Assembly: GCA_015501595.1 (NCBI GenBank)
Contig: JADNRX010000002.1
Location: 1-64,000 of the forward strand
Direction: 5' to 3'
Origin: Hymenopellis radicata
Taxonomy: Eukaryota; Basidiomycota; Agaricomycetes; Agaricales; Physalacriaceae
Length of the DNA: 64,000 nucleotides
Both the position numbers and the translations under genes were made by a program. The stretch's first letter is position 1, and each line of letters begins with the position of its first letter. The notes beneath the pieces were generated by a model. That model ran no database searches. It saw nothing but the letters and a program-made list of their open reading frames with translations, and was not told the DNA's origin. Positions 11,901 to 22,666 of this stretch are shown piece by piece.

Positions 11901-13078
11901 ATGATGTCGAAATGGATGACGACCAAATGTTGGCCCTTGACGATCAGCTAGCAGAGGCGTTCAAATCTCGGATGCAGGAGCGGAAGTCTGGTAAAGGTCG
12001 GTTCTGCATTTCAAGAAATCCGTGGCTTTTGCTGATGACATTCACGTTTAGACGTCGACGCCCAACGGGAAGCAACACATTTCAAAAATCGGGTGCTCGA
12101 CCTAGTGGATCTATTCGTGAAGAAGCAGCCTACGAACCCTCTCGTTGTTACCGTCATCTTACCTCTCATCACTCTGATATCTTCGTCTGGCTCTGACGAG
12201 AAGCAGCTTGTCGACAAAGCTCAAGGCATCTTACGCTCACGCATCGGGAAGTCCAAAGACGTCCCCACCTCTGCACCACTTGTCAAAGTGGAACCAGTCC
12301 TGGAAGCCCTGCATACGCGTGTCCGGAAGTCCCGGTCGGATCTATCAAGCACCATTTGTGCATGCTGCATATACCTGTCAAAAATTATGGTTTCCCAGCA
12401 GGCGGAGGACAAGGTCGTTGCCCTCTACCAGGCGACACTGGAAGACTTCTTGACGCGGAAGAACTCTGCGCTCACACCCGTCTTCTTCCAAGACTTCATC
12501 ACCCGATTTACCAGTCTTGCTTGGCGCCTGCGTCAACCTATGCTTGATTTGTCGAGCAAGGCTGTCAATACGTACAGACAGCTGCAGGCTTTGCGCCTCG
12601 TTCAGTCGTTACTGAGCAATCTGCATTCTATCGTATGTTTCTCCAGTGATTTACTATTCATCTTCTAACATCAGTCTAGGATAAATCGGACGAAGAAGTA
12701 GCTGCCTTCATGACGTCCTTACGCAAGTCATTGTACGGCCTTGTGTCTAACGCATGTGACGAAAAAGCATCTCTGAATGTGGCGCAAGTGAAGGATGTGT
12801 TGAAGCTCGCATTATCTGCCCTTCGGCAGACTCTTCGACTTACCTCCATTGATGTCGACGCCGTTTGGGCACCCAAAAAATGGCAGAAATTGTCGGAGAA
12901 ATTGATAGCCTCTCCCAATCTCAAGTCATCGCCTGCTCTACCCTCACTTTGCCTGCAGATTGTTCAAGTTGCCACCGGAAAACCTGCGGGGAAACCAAAG
13001 GCCGGCGTAAAACGAAAGGGAGATGCCACCAGCGAAGCAACGGAAAGGAAACGTCAAAAGAAGCGCCCAAAGACCTAA
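8978..13078 (+). CDS. POL5: Pol5 / Mybbp1a-like nucleolar protein (DNA polymerase phi family)
   Basis: Large helical-repeat protein required for rRNA synthesis and ribosome biogenesis in the nucleolus; despite its name it is not a true polymerase. The N-terminus reads MSTTLPLFWNLSSASKKERI, followed by SYSIRRLIRGLASPRESSRL, then SGQEERDILFARLFG, the conserved start of the family. About twelve introns. A strongly acidic segment of Asp/Glu runs from about 11702 to 11940, as expected for Pol5. The C-terminus is a basic tail ending KRQKKRPKT, a likely nucleolar signal. Exons join without frame problems wherever checked. Length is roughly 1100 residues. Confidence 0.88.
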
Positions 13079-13138
13079 ATTATTGTAGAGCAGTAGTACT
13101 GTGTTGTAGATATATTCTAGGGTCTAGAGTGTCTCATG

Positions 13139-13926
13139 CTATAGGGGGATGTCAAGCCTCTGTACCGTAGTCTTCCCGTGTTCTATCCACTCTTCAAGTA
13201 TTTCGTCATCCACAAACCACATCGCGCGCTCAGGGAACTGCTTTTTGGCAGCTTCCCTCTTGACGATGTCAGATATCGGTCTGTTTAAGAACAGGCCGCC
13301 GTCTGCTACCCACGTCGCGAGATGCGTTTCGTCCTTCGCTTTTTCGAGGATGCCAATGATGGCAAGCAACACTTGATCGGGACGAACAGGATCTGGATGA
13401 GCTGGGTCCAACGAAAGGGATTCTACGAGCGCAGCCAATCATCATCGGCAGAAAGCGCCACTGCCTTCGCTTTGCGGGTAGGCCGTCGAGGTGGGGGAGG
13501 CGAAGTATATTCCGGTAAACATATGTGGTTGGAAGGCTGGAAATGGGCTTTGCTCGGGGAATCGTCGACCAGAAAAGTGGTGCCAGGATTATGAGAAGGA
13601 AAGGCTGCCCAGACTTTCTCAAGGTCTTTTCGTGTAACGGCTTTTCTGGAGTACTGATCCGGGGACAAGCCCATGCGGTCGCGTGCCCATACACTTTTCA
13701 ACTGAGAAGCGTGTCGGCCAAATGCAGACGCGACGACCGGCGCCACGTTCTGAGGCTGAGCAGAGCTCCAGACCATCACGTCCAGCCATTTCCTGATTTC
13801 GGGGTGGAACAAAAACGAGGTGAATGTGGACAGATACGGTCGCGGGAATACTTTTTTGGTCTTGGGGCGATAGAGGAGGGTGCCGTTGAGATCGAGGACG
13901 ACTAGTTTGCGTGTCATGGTGGTCAT
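13139..13926 (-). CDS. FCP1-homology (NLI-interacting factor) HAD-family protein with altered catalytic motif
   Basis: HAD-superfamily protein of the FCP1/SCP type. The start at 13926 gives MTTMTRKLVVLDLNGTLLYR; the HAD loop is DLNGT, so the second Asp of the usual DxDxT phosphatase motif is Asn. Motif II is in VMVWSSAQPQN and the acidic motif in FLVDDSPSKAHF. In the window the frame breaks at about 13437: SADDD is followed, one base out of phase, by LAALVESLSLDP, and reading continues to a stop at 13139. A missing T in a TT run would restore the frame, and no GT-AG intron fits. It may be a reduced-activity phosphatase or a binding protein. Head-to-head with the RCC1-repeat gene, starts 71 nt apart. 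Confidence 0.7.
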
Positions 13927-13997
13927 GTCTTTAAAAAAAAGTGATCGGTGATCGGACCTTGTCTTGCTCTCACCTTGCACGTTGTTCCAACTTTGAC

Positions 13998-15998
13998 ATG
14001 TTCAAAAGGGCGACGAATATTCGTTCTGGTTTTCGGCTGCTGCATACACGTGTCCCCTTGACTCGCGGAGGACGGAACCACCGGGCTGTGCTAGTTTCCT
14101 CGGGTGTGGTCGCGGGATCCTTGCTTTGGTACTCTCAGAGCAAACCTACGGTCATCTACAATGACATTGTTGTTGAGATCCAAGAGGCACCTTCAAAAAA
14201 GTCCCTGGAGGCGCCATTGCAAGACCCAGACACGCTTTACTCACTAGTGTGGGGTTCTAACAAGTGCGTTGGTCTGCATTACTCCAGATTCAGAGCGTTC
14301 AACATGTCTTAGATCCAGTACATTACTTCTGGACGAAGCCGGTTCCGAAGCTATCCGCACTCCTGGCGTAGCAAAGTGGCTCGAAGGTGTCGCTCTCAGG
14401 GACCTAGCCCTTCACCAGGATCACGCCGCGTGTATTGACGCCAAAGGTGACGTCTACCAATGGGGACGAGGACATTTCGGTTCAGAGTCACATAGCCGGC
14501 CCCATTTAACACTGCGAAATAAAGTGCGTACTTGCTTCTTAAATATATGCAAACGATGCTCAGCGCGTTTGAAGAATATCATCCAAGTCCAACTCACCAA
14601 GTCGCGTCTGTTTGCCCTTTCTGCTTCCGGTCGGATTTACTGCATGGAAGTGGATGCCTCGAAGCAAGAACTTCGGCCTGGAGCGCCTACTCCATCGAGT
14701 TATCCGTGGTGGAGTACAGGTTGGTTTTGGGGGGAAGACGAAAACGTCGATTTTGTTGAAATCAAAGTCCAGCAAGGTCAGAAGGAACGGTTCGTACATT
14801 CTGTATTACTACTTGCTTTTTTCCCTAATCCTTTGATAGATTTAAGTCTATCTCTGCTGGCGAAAATCATTTACTCGCATTGACGTCCTCCGGGCATGCC
14901 TTTGCACATCCTCTGAACGCACATGCAAACGCTTACGGGCAACTTGGCTTCCGTAAATTCCAAGTTCCTCATCCTAAATACAGGTTGGAGGAATTGCTCC
15001 AGGTACATCTAGTACCCAAGTCCTTGGTAGGCAAAGTGGAGAGCTTTGGCGACGAGGATGCGGCCGAATGGAAAACGGATGATACAATCAGATTTTGTCC
15101 TTTCGTCTTTGAGATTCCGTCGTTGAAAGGCGTTTCCATTGCGCAGATTGCCGCAGGTGCTCGAACGAGCTTTGCCCGAACCGGAGACGGAAGAGTATTG
15201 GGCTGGGGTGCCAATGAGTATGGGTAGGCGCGGACATTGGTAGCTTCAAACAAAGGGCTTATCAGAACCTCAGACAAATTGGGCTCGGCGCCAACGCTAC
15301 TTTGGAGACAATCACGGTTCCGAGTGAGGTCAATTTGTGGCGAACGGTTTCCCCGCGAGTGAGCAGCAGGTGCATTGACGTTTCCGCTGGTGAGAGTTTC
15401 AGCTGTCAAAGCACACGTCTTGCTAACAAGCACTAGGAGGAGACCTGACAAGCTTCATGGTTGAGTATTCAGAGGGGGTTGCTTCACCAACGGTCGACAT
15501 TCTCATGTGCGGCAACGGCCAATGGGGCGGGCTCGGAAACAATATATTTAGCAATGCTCAGGGAACCCCGATGCGTGCGCGCGGGCTTGGTACACTAACT
15601 GAATGTACAGCTCTAAATTTGTCTGAAAAGCTGCCTCGCCTGACCTGTTTTTAGATGATGAAAGTAGGAAAACCATGGTGCCAATTCTGCCTCGGGCGAT
15701 TAGCGTGTCCCCCACTGGACATGTACTAATGACACTGGACACGTCTGCGGGCAAAAATCAAGGACGCGATTTGTATGTATGGGGCAAGAATCACGACTCT
15801 GAACTTGGAAACGGGAAAAAGTCGAGCTTGCCGGCGCCAACAACACTGAGTGCGGGGGAGGAGCGGATTATGCTATATGAGAAACGCGGTGTTAAAGTGA
15901 TGGATCTACAAGGACGCGTCTGGGGTCGTGTTAACGTGGAACAGAAGGCATTAGCGGGATACAACAGTAGCATTGTGTACTGGAAGATACAGAATTGA
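13998..15998 (+). CDS. RCC1-repeat protein, probably mitochondrial (Fmp25-like)
   Basis: Start MFKRATNIRSGFRLLHTR is Arg-rich, has no acidic residues and is a good mitochondrial presequence. A short hydrophobic stretch, AVLVSSGVVAGSLLWY, follows and could be a membrane anchor. Downstream are RCC1-type repeat fragments: YSLVWGSNK, DAKGDVYQWGRGHFG, ALTSSGHAFAHPLN, GDGRVLGWGANEYG, DILMCGNGQWGGLGN and DLYVWGKNHDSELGNG. The arrangement matches fungal Fmp25-type proteins of the inner mitochondrial membrane, which affect respiratory complex assembly. About six introns. Stop at 15998. Assignment to Fmp25 rests on architecture, not alignment. Confidence 0.72.
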
Positions 15999-16100
15999 GC
16001 ATTGCCAATGGAGTAAAATTGATTATGCAATAGTTCTCGATCAAAGGTATAAATTGCTTGGAAAGGGGTGCAACTCAGCCTCATTGCAACCCGTTTCTTC

Positions 16101-17135
16101 ATGTCTTCCACGATGTCGTCGACGGGGCTGTCATCGCCAACCTTCACAGCGACCTCGACGGCGTCGTCCTTTGACCTGATCTCTCCACGATCTCGCTCGT
16201 CGTCGACATATTCAACCCGCTCCTTAGCCTTTTCCGAAGACTCCGACGATGAGATCGTCTGGAGTGTCGCCTCATCAGGCATCCTGTCCTCTGAGCTGTC
16301 CACAGAGAGCAGCGTAATCTATGCCTCTGATGACGACTTTGTTCTCCTTGAACCCTCCCAGAATCCCCCGAACACCCACAGTGGTCTCTCTACGCCGAGT
16401 CCGCGCACTCGTCCTACCGGTGCCTCTGATGAGGATAGCCTCGTCTCTGAGCTCGATGGACTGTCTCTGCGTGCGACGCCGACGCGGCGTTCAAAGCAGG
16501 GGCACAAGTCCAGAAGCAAACGGACAGCTAGTACTCCGCCTGCCGTAGACTCCGCAGCGCTGCCCGACCGGCCCTCCTCGGTTGCCACCCTCACGAATTC
16601 ATCTTCACCGGCGCCCAGGAAGCACAAACGTGCACGCAAGCCAAAGGGTTCCGCCGCGACCGGTCTCGGCTCTCGTCCAATCGTCGATGATATTTCAGAG
16701 GGTGTTTCAGAACCACTTGACGAGGTCGTCGCCTCCCCTCCGTGTACGACGACGCCGTCCGTTACATCAACTCGTATGTTTCTTTCACATGCAGTATGGA
16801 CTCTCGCTTATCCTCCGCGTAGTTTCCTAACTAATCCCGACGACTCTCATTGTCGGCTAACTCTACTCCAGTCCTTGATTATTGAGCTTGGGCTCGCCAC
16901 CTCCTCCCTGCCTGAGACCATGAGAGCTGCCAAGGCTTATCTCAAGTCCAGGGCCTTTGTGAACATTAGAGACTACCTTGCTCTCCGTGGCCAGGGCCCT
17001 GATGCTTTGCAATCTGCCATGTACCCCACCCGGTCAGCACTCATCAAAGACATTCGCCGAAAGAGAAACCAAGCATCACTCAAATGGGTCAAGCAGAACG
17101 GCCTGCAGGTATTGCTCGTGCCGTGCTTCCATTGA
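16101..17135 (+). CDS. Hypothetical Ser/Thr-rich protein with a conserved-looking C-terminal region
   Basis: The first 200 residues (from MSSTMSSTGLSSPT) are Ser/Thr-rich and disordered, with a basic stretch, RKHKRARKPKG. The last about 100 residues look structured: SLIIELGLATSSLPETMRAA, RAFVNIRDYLALRGQG and TRSALIKDIRRKRNQASLKW. To connect them, the best model uses a GTATGT intron at about 16773-16834 and one extra base in the C-run at 16735-16738, giving SVYDDAVRYINS joined to FLTNPDD. Without that base the reading stays open but crosses the intron. The ATG at 16101 was preferred to the upstream one because the protein becomes Ser-rich from there. Function unknown. Confidence 0.55.
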   Translation: MSSTMSSTGLSSPTFTATSTASSFDLISPRSRSSSTYSTRSLAFSEDSDDEIVWSVASSGILSSELSTESSVIYASDDDFVLLEPSQNPPNTHSGLSTPSPRTRPTGASDEDSLVSELDGLSLRATPTRRSKQGHKSRSKRTASTPPAVDSAALPDRPSSVATLTNSSSPAPRKHKRARKPKGSAATGLGSRPIVDDISEGVSEPLDEVVASPPCTTTPSVTSTRMFLSHAVWTLAYPPRSFLTNPDDSHCRLTLLQSLIIELGLATSSLPETMRAAKAYLKSRAFVNIRDYLALRGQGPDALQSAMYPTRSALIKDIRRKRNQASLKWVKQNGLQVLLVPCFH

Positions 17136-17527
17136 TGACGAAGAAGAAACTGAAAGATCCTGTGTTGTTGTAACATACCCGGTTATTTGCATTCCTCTCT
17201 TTATTCCCGTTGTACGTAATTTAAATTACCCGCATTGCATCTAGCGCATTTATCTCTGATATATACTCACTGTACCACGTCTTGTACTTGGCCTTTGTTC
17301 TTTATGTTCACGCCTATGTCCAACCAAAACCAGAATTATGTCCAACCAAAATCAGAATTTCATTAGCACCGTGGCCAAGGCCAGCCTTAGGAGTGCAGCA
17401 GACAAATACCATTCAAATAAGAACCCCTAGTGTAATAGAAAAATCTCCATACAGGTACAAAGATATTGGAATAGATTATGGAAAGGTGGGAGGGTATATG
17501 CAAGCAGATGACAACGACGTACACCGT
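17136..17527. other. Convergent intergenic region
   Basis: Separates the Ser/Thr-rich orphan and the minus-strand RlpA-like gene. It contains a short near-direct repeat of about 14 nt (tgtccaaccaaaa(t/c)cag) at about 17318-17354. No gene seen; it probably holds the two 3' ends. Confidence 0.5.
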
Positions 17528-18571
17528 TTACAAAAGATGCGCAGCCTGAGCGGCGATACCAGCCATTCCAAGCAAGGCGTCAGTGACCACCAGGATGCTC
17601 TGAGGATCATTCTCATCAAGCGATATGGTCGCAGTGGCAGCAGCAATGTTGCCACTGGAGTAGTTGATCTTATCTTCCGCGCTGGAAGACGGTTCAGCAC
17701 TCGACGACGCTGGTGACGATGACCAGACACTGGACGAGCTCGAGGATGTCCAAGAGCTGCTGCTGCTGGTGGTGCTGGTGGTGCTGGGAGTCCAGGCAGG
17801 GGTGCTGGACGTCGTAGGCGGAGTATAGACGTAGGTGGACGTGGGAGGGGTGTAGACATAAGTGGATGTCGGAGGAGTGTAGACAGAGGTGGAAGTGGCG
17901 GGAGCATCTCCACCTCCACCGCTGCCATCATTGAAGTACCATGTACCGTAGATAATGCCAGTGTCTTCCGAAGCAAAGAAGTTGAAGAGACCACGCGAAA
18001 GATCCAATCCCATGTACGGACAACCGGGACACTGTCAATTATTAGACGCAGGCAAGGAGATTTAAGAAATTGACGCGGACCTGGTCCATGATGGTGGCCT
18101 GAGTCGTCTTCCCGTTATACGTCATGGTGATAGTCTTGAAGCAGTTGGGACCGGGATACCCGTCACCGTATTGCTAGAGAAATGGAGATGTAAATGCGAG
18201 GATTTCACTGAGGATGATCCGAGAGCAACGCACAGGCGTGTTCAGCGCGACAATCTACCGTAGCACAATGAGCTAGAGGTCCAAGATGATAGAGAAAATT
18301 GACTGACAAAGTCGCTCGCCACGTTGTTGGCACCGCATGCACCGCTAGAGCAAGTTGAAAAAAAGGAGCGATGATGGATTACGAGGGCAGCTTACAGTCC
18401 GACATCGTAAAACGACCAACGAGCACTGTCGAAGCGCTTGGCTAGGGTGTGGCTGACATCGCCACGAGCCCGTTTAGCGACACCATGGGCGTGGTGACGC
18501 TTGTGGCCATGGGAGCCAGCGATGGCGGAAGCGGCAAGGGCAAGCGGGACGAGAGCGAGGGAAAAGAGCAT
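17528..18571 (-). CDS. Secreted RlpA-like double-psi beta-barrel protein
   Basis: The start at 18571 gives MLFSLALVPLALAASAIAG, a classic signal peptide, followed by a His/Arg-rich propeptide with KR sites (HGHKR, AKR, LAKR) suited to Kex2-type cleavage. The mature part is the double-psi beta-barrel: ARWSFYDVGL, GACGANNVASDF, IVALNTP, NGKTTQATIMDQCPGCPY and GLDLSRGLF, with the typical family Cys pairs and the final Asp. Then comes a linker with three near-copies of STYVYTPPT and a poly-Ser tail. Five introns. Such proteins resemble expansins and barwin and are usually cell-wall associated; enzymatic activity is generally not shown. The C-terminus (ILVVTDALLGMAGIAAQAAH) is hydrophobic and might be a GPI signal, but this is uncertain. 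Confidence 0.88.
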
Positions 18572-19654
18572 TTCGTTTTTCTTTGTTTTCAGCAAAAGGA
18601 ATGGAGATTAAGAGAGTGTCTGGGAGGCCGTGCAGCCAGAAGGGACAGGCGGTGGAATGCAACAGCAAGAACGGGAAAGGAGGAGATCGTTGTTTGATCG
18701 TTGTTGCGGAACAATTATCTTGGCGCCGGGCACTCTTGTCCGACCGGCGACAGCCGACATGTGGAGATTTATTGATGAAACCATTCCATTCTCCCGTACG
18801 TACGCGCCACGCTGTTGTCAAGAGCATCTTGTTCTGCTCGAAATCTAGTCGGAGAACATATATACGATGCTCTGAACTGCGGGCAATCATAGGAAAATCA
18901 GGGGCACCTAGTGGTACAACGTTGACTGCGCGACAGGCCGCGACCACAACGCATCACCTTCCGGAGTCCTTTGGCACAGCACGACCGGTTTCCGTTTCTC
19001 GTAGAATTTTACTAGAAACGAAGAACGAATAGACTCTCCATGGCTATCACTTCTTGATCACCGGTGCCTTCGACGCGTCAACTCAATTCGGCCCGCGTTA
19101 GTATGTACATGGGCCGGACCCGCGACTGAGGTATCGACGCCTCTTGCTCTTCAGGTGAATGTAGCCGTAAGTGAGCCGTTGAAGAAATAAGGGTTATGCG
19201 AATTCCATAATCCAGTGTGTATGCTCGATGCTTCTGAATAGTTCGTATCAGATTCAGCGACGAAGGCGAATCGAGGAAACGTTTTGCACGCGAATTCGAA
19301 TCTTGAAGGCTGTAGAGGTGCAGGAAGTGCTCAAGATTGAGCAGGTCGCTGGCCTTGAATAAGTGCAGCCCTTGCACATCAATGGGACGAGCTGATTCAC
19401 GAGTCTGTATGGAGGGCGGCTCACTGTTGTCAATGCTATCTAGAAGGAAACTGCATTCAGGCGACTATATTATCCGATATAGGTACTAAAGCCGTATGAT
19501 GGTACTAAAAAAGTGTGAATTGAAACGGGTATAAACGGACAGAGCAATCTTTCCCCGACCACCTTGCCTTGCTCTTACACGGAGTACCCAATTTCCTCAA
19601 GTGCACGTTTCCTAGAGGTGCGTCAGCTTTATTTACACTGGAAGATAGAACCAC
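18572..19654. other. Intergenic region, 5' of the RlpA-like gene
   Basis: About 1.1 kb without a supportable gene. The right part of the RlpA-like promoter contains an A-rich leader just before the start. A 99-codon minus-strand open frame at 19078-19377 starts GLHLFKASDLLNLEHF but has no neighbour exon and no recognisable family. It could be a decayed gene fragment. Confidence 0.45.
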
Positions 19655-22422
19655 CTACCCATGCTTCACAAACCTCACGCATCGGCGGCGTCCGCTGTTT
19701 TCCAGAGCAGCAAACAACTTCTTCACTGCCGAGAGAGCCATTGCCTCGATTTCTTCAGGAAAGGGTTCGCCCTGAATGAATCTCCGCCGCGCGACCGCTA
19801 AACGAGTGAGGAACTTGCGGGCCGGATGCTTATTCCTGGCCATCTCATCCGCTTCCCAAACTGCCAAAGCGTCGTCGTACTGATCCCATCGCGGGTCGGA
19901 ATGAATGGTCTTGGCACCTTTAAAGTCGTTAAGGCACTCAAGAGAAGCTAGGCCTGCTTCGAGTTCAGCATAGGGAGAATCTCCGTTGAACAACGTGTAC
20001 GGGGGAGGGGGCTAGAGGTATGTAAGTCACTCTGGCCCATTCGGGGAGATGCGAATGCCACTCACCAACGGGAAATCGTCGTCATCGTCGTCATCCTGTT
20101 CGTCAATCATGGAGATGGAAAAGGACTTGTCCGGCTTGGACGATTCACAGACAGCGCCCGGACCGGAACTAACAGCAGCGAAGGTAATTGGCGTAGACGG
20201 CACAGGCGATGGTACTCCGAGTCCAAATCTTGGAGGCGCCAAGGTCCATCCCTACAATTGTCGTGAGCGAGTAAATTCGTATGGGCAAGTGAGCACGTAC
20301 GGAGGGGATGTGCTTTCGGATAACGTCAAACCCAAGATTGTTGTCTGTGTAACGACGCGCATCGTGCACCACAAAGGCAAGATCATCCTTTGTCAGATGT
20401 TCTTCCTCTCTGCTAACAAGCATGCCGTTCATGTCTAGATGGTATGAGCCCTATTTCAACATTACCAAAGTAGAGACAAACCTTCGTCGACATCGATAAC
20501 GAAGTGCTGCATGAGTCTGGCCGCCAGTTCCTTGGCGTCTGGCACGTATTCGCCCTGATAGAGTTCAAGGGTGAGTTTTATCGGTTCGGGAAAATGTCTA
20601 ACGCAATCACCTTTCCGAGGACCGAGAGATAATGCGAATCGTGCGCGATGACGACCTCCATCCATGGCGCCTGGCCAAGGCGTACTCAGTGCGTAGTCTT
20701 TGGCATGAGATAAGATTGACTCACCGACTCTTCGATGTATGGGAACACCTCCGTCAAGGCGTGGGTTGAAGGCTAACAAGGCGTGAGCATCAGTGTTTCA
20801 AGGATGAGAGGTAAATTACAGGCTGGCCATCAATTCCTAATTGCTTGCCCGTATCAATCCAGCATGTATCACCAGCCAGGGTAACAATCTGTGCACGTAT
20901 ATTTTAGTATCTGGTCGCCCGAATTGTTGTAGCCAAATTAGATACCTTGTCGTGTTCAAACTTCACTTGAGGGTCATCGCGCACTGTGTGCTTAGAATCC
21001 GTCGAAGTCTGAAGCCGCCAGCCCGATGACACAAGAATGTCAAGAAGACGATAGACTTACTGAGGGAGTTTCCTTGGTATCCGTAGCTTGCGATCCTGTC
21101 GCAGAAGAGTTATTGTTGCTGGAAATGGGAGGTTCACTGTTCTTGTCGTGTTCAAAGTTCACTTGAGAATCATCGCGCAGCGTGTGCTTAGAATCCGTCG
21201 AAGTCTGAACAGCCAGCCCGATGAGACAAGAAATTCAAGAGGACGATAGACTTACTGAAGGCGTTTCCTTGATATCCGTAGCTTGCGATCCTGTCGCAGA
21301 AGAGTTATTGTTGCCGCCGGAAGCGGGAGGTTCAGCGTTCGAGATCGAAGTCTGGTTCGAGTTGTACGGCGCCCATTGGGACTTCCCCAAGAACTTGGAC
21401 CAGAATGTGGACTCCGCGGCCTTGTCGACCTGAACAGGCACCTTGACGAATCGTATAAATCGGGCACAGAGGGCCAGCTTCCAACCTACGACGGAAACAC
21501 ACTGTGTCTCCTTTTGAGGAGGGCCTACAACGGGTCCTTTCTGGGGCTGAAGGCCACTGGACTCGCAAACGAAGCTACCAGCAAAGCCGACATCGGCCTC
21601 AGGAATCGGATGGAATTGCACGGAGACACTCCGAGCGCTACTACTGGAGTACGCACAAAGGTTGTGCCATTCCTTCGTTTTGCCGCAAGAGGTAACGAAG
21701 TAGAGCTCGCCATTCCGGACGCCGAGGTTACCATTGTCACCATTCAGGAATCGGTACCACGCAGCGGTATGCTTCCGGGCGTAATTACTGGACAGGTTGA
21801 CACGGTTGTCGTACCAAAAGGTGTGGTCATCGGGAACAAAAAGCAATGCGCCTGCTTTGTCCGAAATGGAATAACTGAGAGCCGTACTGACACTGACAGG
21901 TGCGACTCCAGGTGCGCTAAACCAAGTGTAGGAGAATGGTATTTGTGACAAGCCCTAGGGCACTCACATTGGCACGGAGATGTTTGCCGAAACCTGCGCG
22001 GTATCGATAGTCTCTGACTTGTAGCACTGCCCATGTCTATCTGCGTTGAAGAAGTCGAGATTGGGCCTACAACCTGTGTACTTCTCATGGCCCGGTGGGA
22101 GCAATGAGCCATGGTTATTATCCTGATTACGTGCGTCGTGGGGCCCTAGACCGGTGCTGAAGGCGTATTTTAGCTTGCCGCTTGAGTCGATCCAGGCGAC
22201 ATCGAAAAGCTGTGTTCCCTCAACGAGGAACGCGTCGTATGGGTCGTGAGGTTCGGGGTCATAGAGTGGATGACCTTCAAGACACTCGGCCATACAGCGC
22301 GCGTAGTGTCTCACCAAAGCGCGAGGAGCCATGAGGTGCAAGAGAGCGTTGACGGCTGAAGAGAGGACAGGAAGAAATGAGAAGAAGTGGATGATAGAGA
22401 CTCGACCTGGATCAATGCTCAT
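19655..22422 (-). CDS. Orphan-family protein D (most diverged member of the local cluster)
   Basis: Same family as the genes at 22667, 25715 and 27582, but diverged. The N-terminus spans a short intron (MSIDPAVNALLHLMAP), then RHYARCMAECLEGHPLYDP and FLVEGTQLFDVAWIDSSGK, parallel to the YTRMFYPKARGYTP and EGVQIGDLIY blocks of its relatives. The middle block NGELYFVTSCGKTKEWHN parallels NGDLAVVTGCEKTSYWTCG. A linker contains two copies of a unit of about 45 residues (see the repeat entry). The C-terminal domain has EYVPDAKELAARLMQHFVID, parallel to LPSDAELARRMTARY, then MLVSREEEHLTKDDL. A further tail ends RRCVRFVKHG. Exons were joined by eye; the 3' end is the least sure. No signal peptide or known domain. 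Confidence 0.6.
20946..21341 (-). repeat. Intragenic tandem duplication, 2 x ~196 bp, spanning an intron
   Basis: Unit 1 covers about 20946-21141 and unit 2 about 21142-21341, with roughly 90 per cent identity and a period of 196 bp. Each unit contains exon, complete intron and exon. On the minus strand each unit encodes NNNSSATGSQATD followed by KETPS, then after the intron TSTDSKHT, RDD and FEHDK. The duplication lies in the linker of orphan-family gene D and preserves frame and splice sites, so it adds an extra disordered Ser/Thr/Asn-rich unit plus one more intron. Confidence 0.88.
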
Positions 22423-22666
22423 TTTATACGGGCTGCAACGCGACTGAACGCGACCAACTGAATTCATGGGAAACGATGAAACTGGTCGTGACAGAGGGAG
22501 ATTGAACAGCACCGGGACCGAGGTAGGTGACGGCAACTTCCACCAGATCGCGTCCCTGCATGTTCATTGTTACGCTTTTGTCTTCCTTCATGCCATCACT
22601 GGACAAAGGGCTCTGGAGGGATAGGACGACCCTCATCCGGAACCCACTCACATACGCCCCCAAAAT

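Noticed and set aside
11702..11940. Acidic low-complexity tract as a separate simple repeat
   Set aside because: It is in frame inside POL5, where an acidic region is expected.
19078..19377. 99-codon minus-strand open frame in the 18.6-19.6 kb gap
   Set aside because: No neighbouring exon, no start context and no recognisable family; may be a relic but not supportable as a gene.
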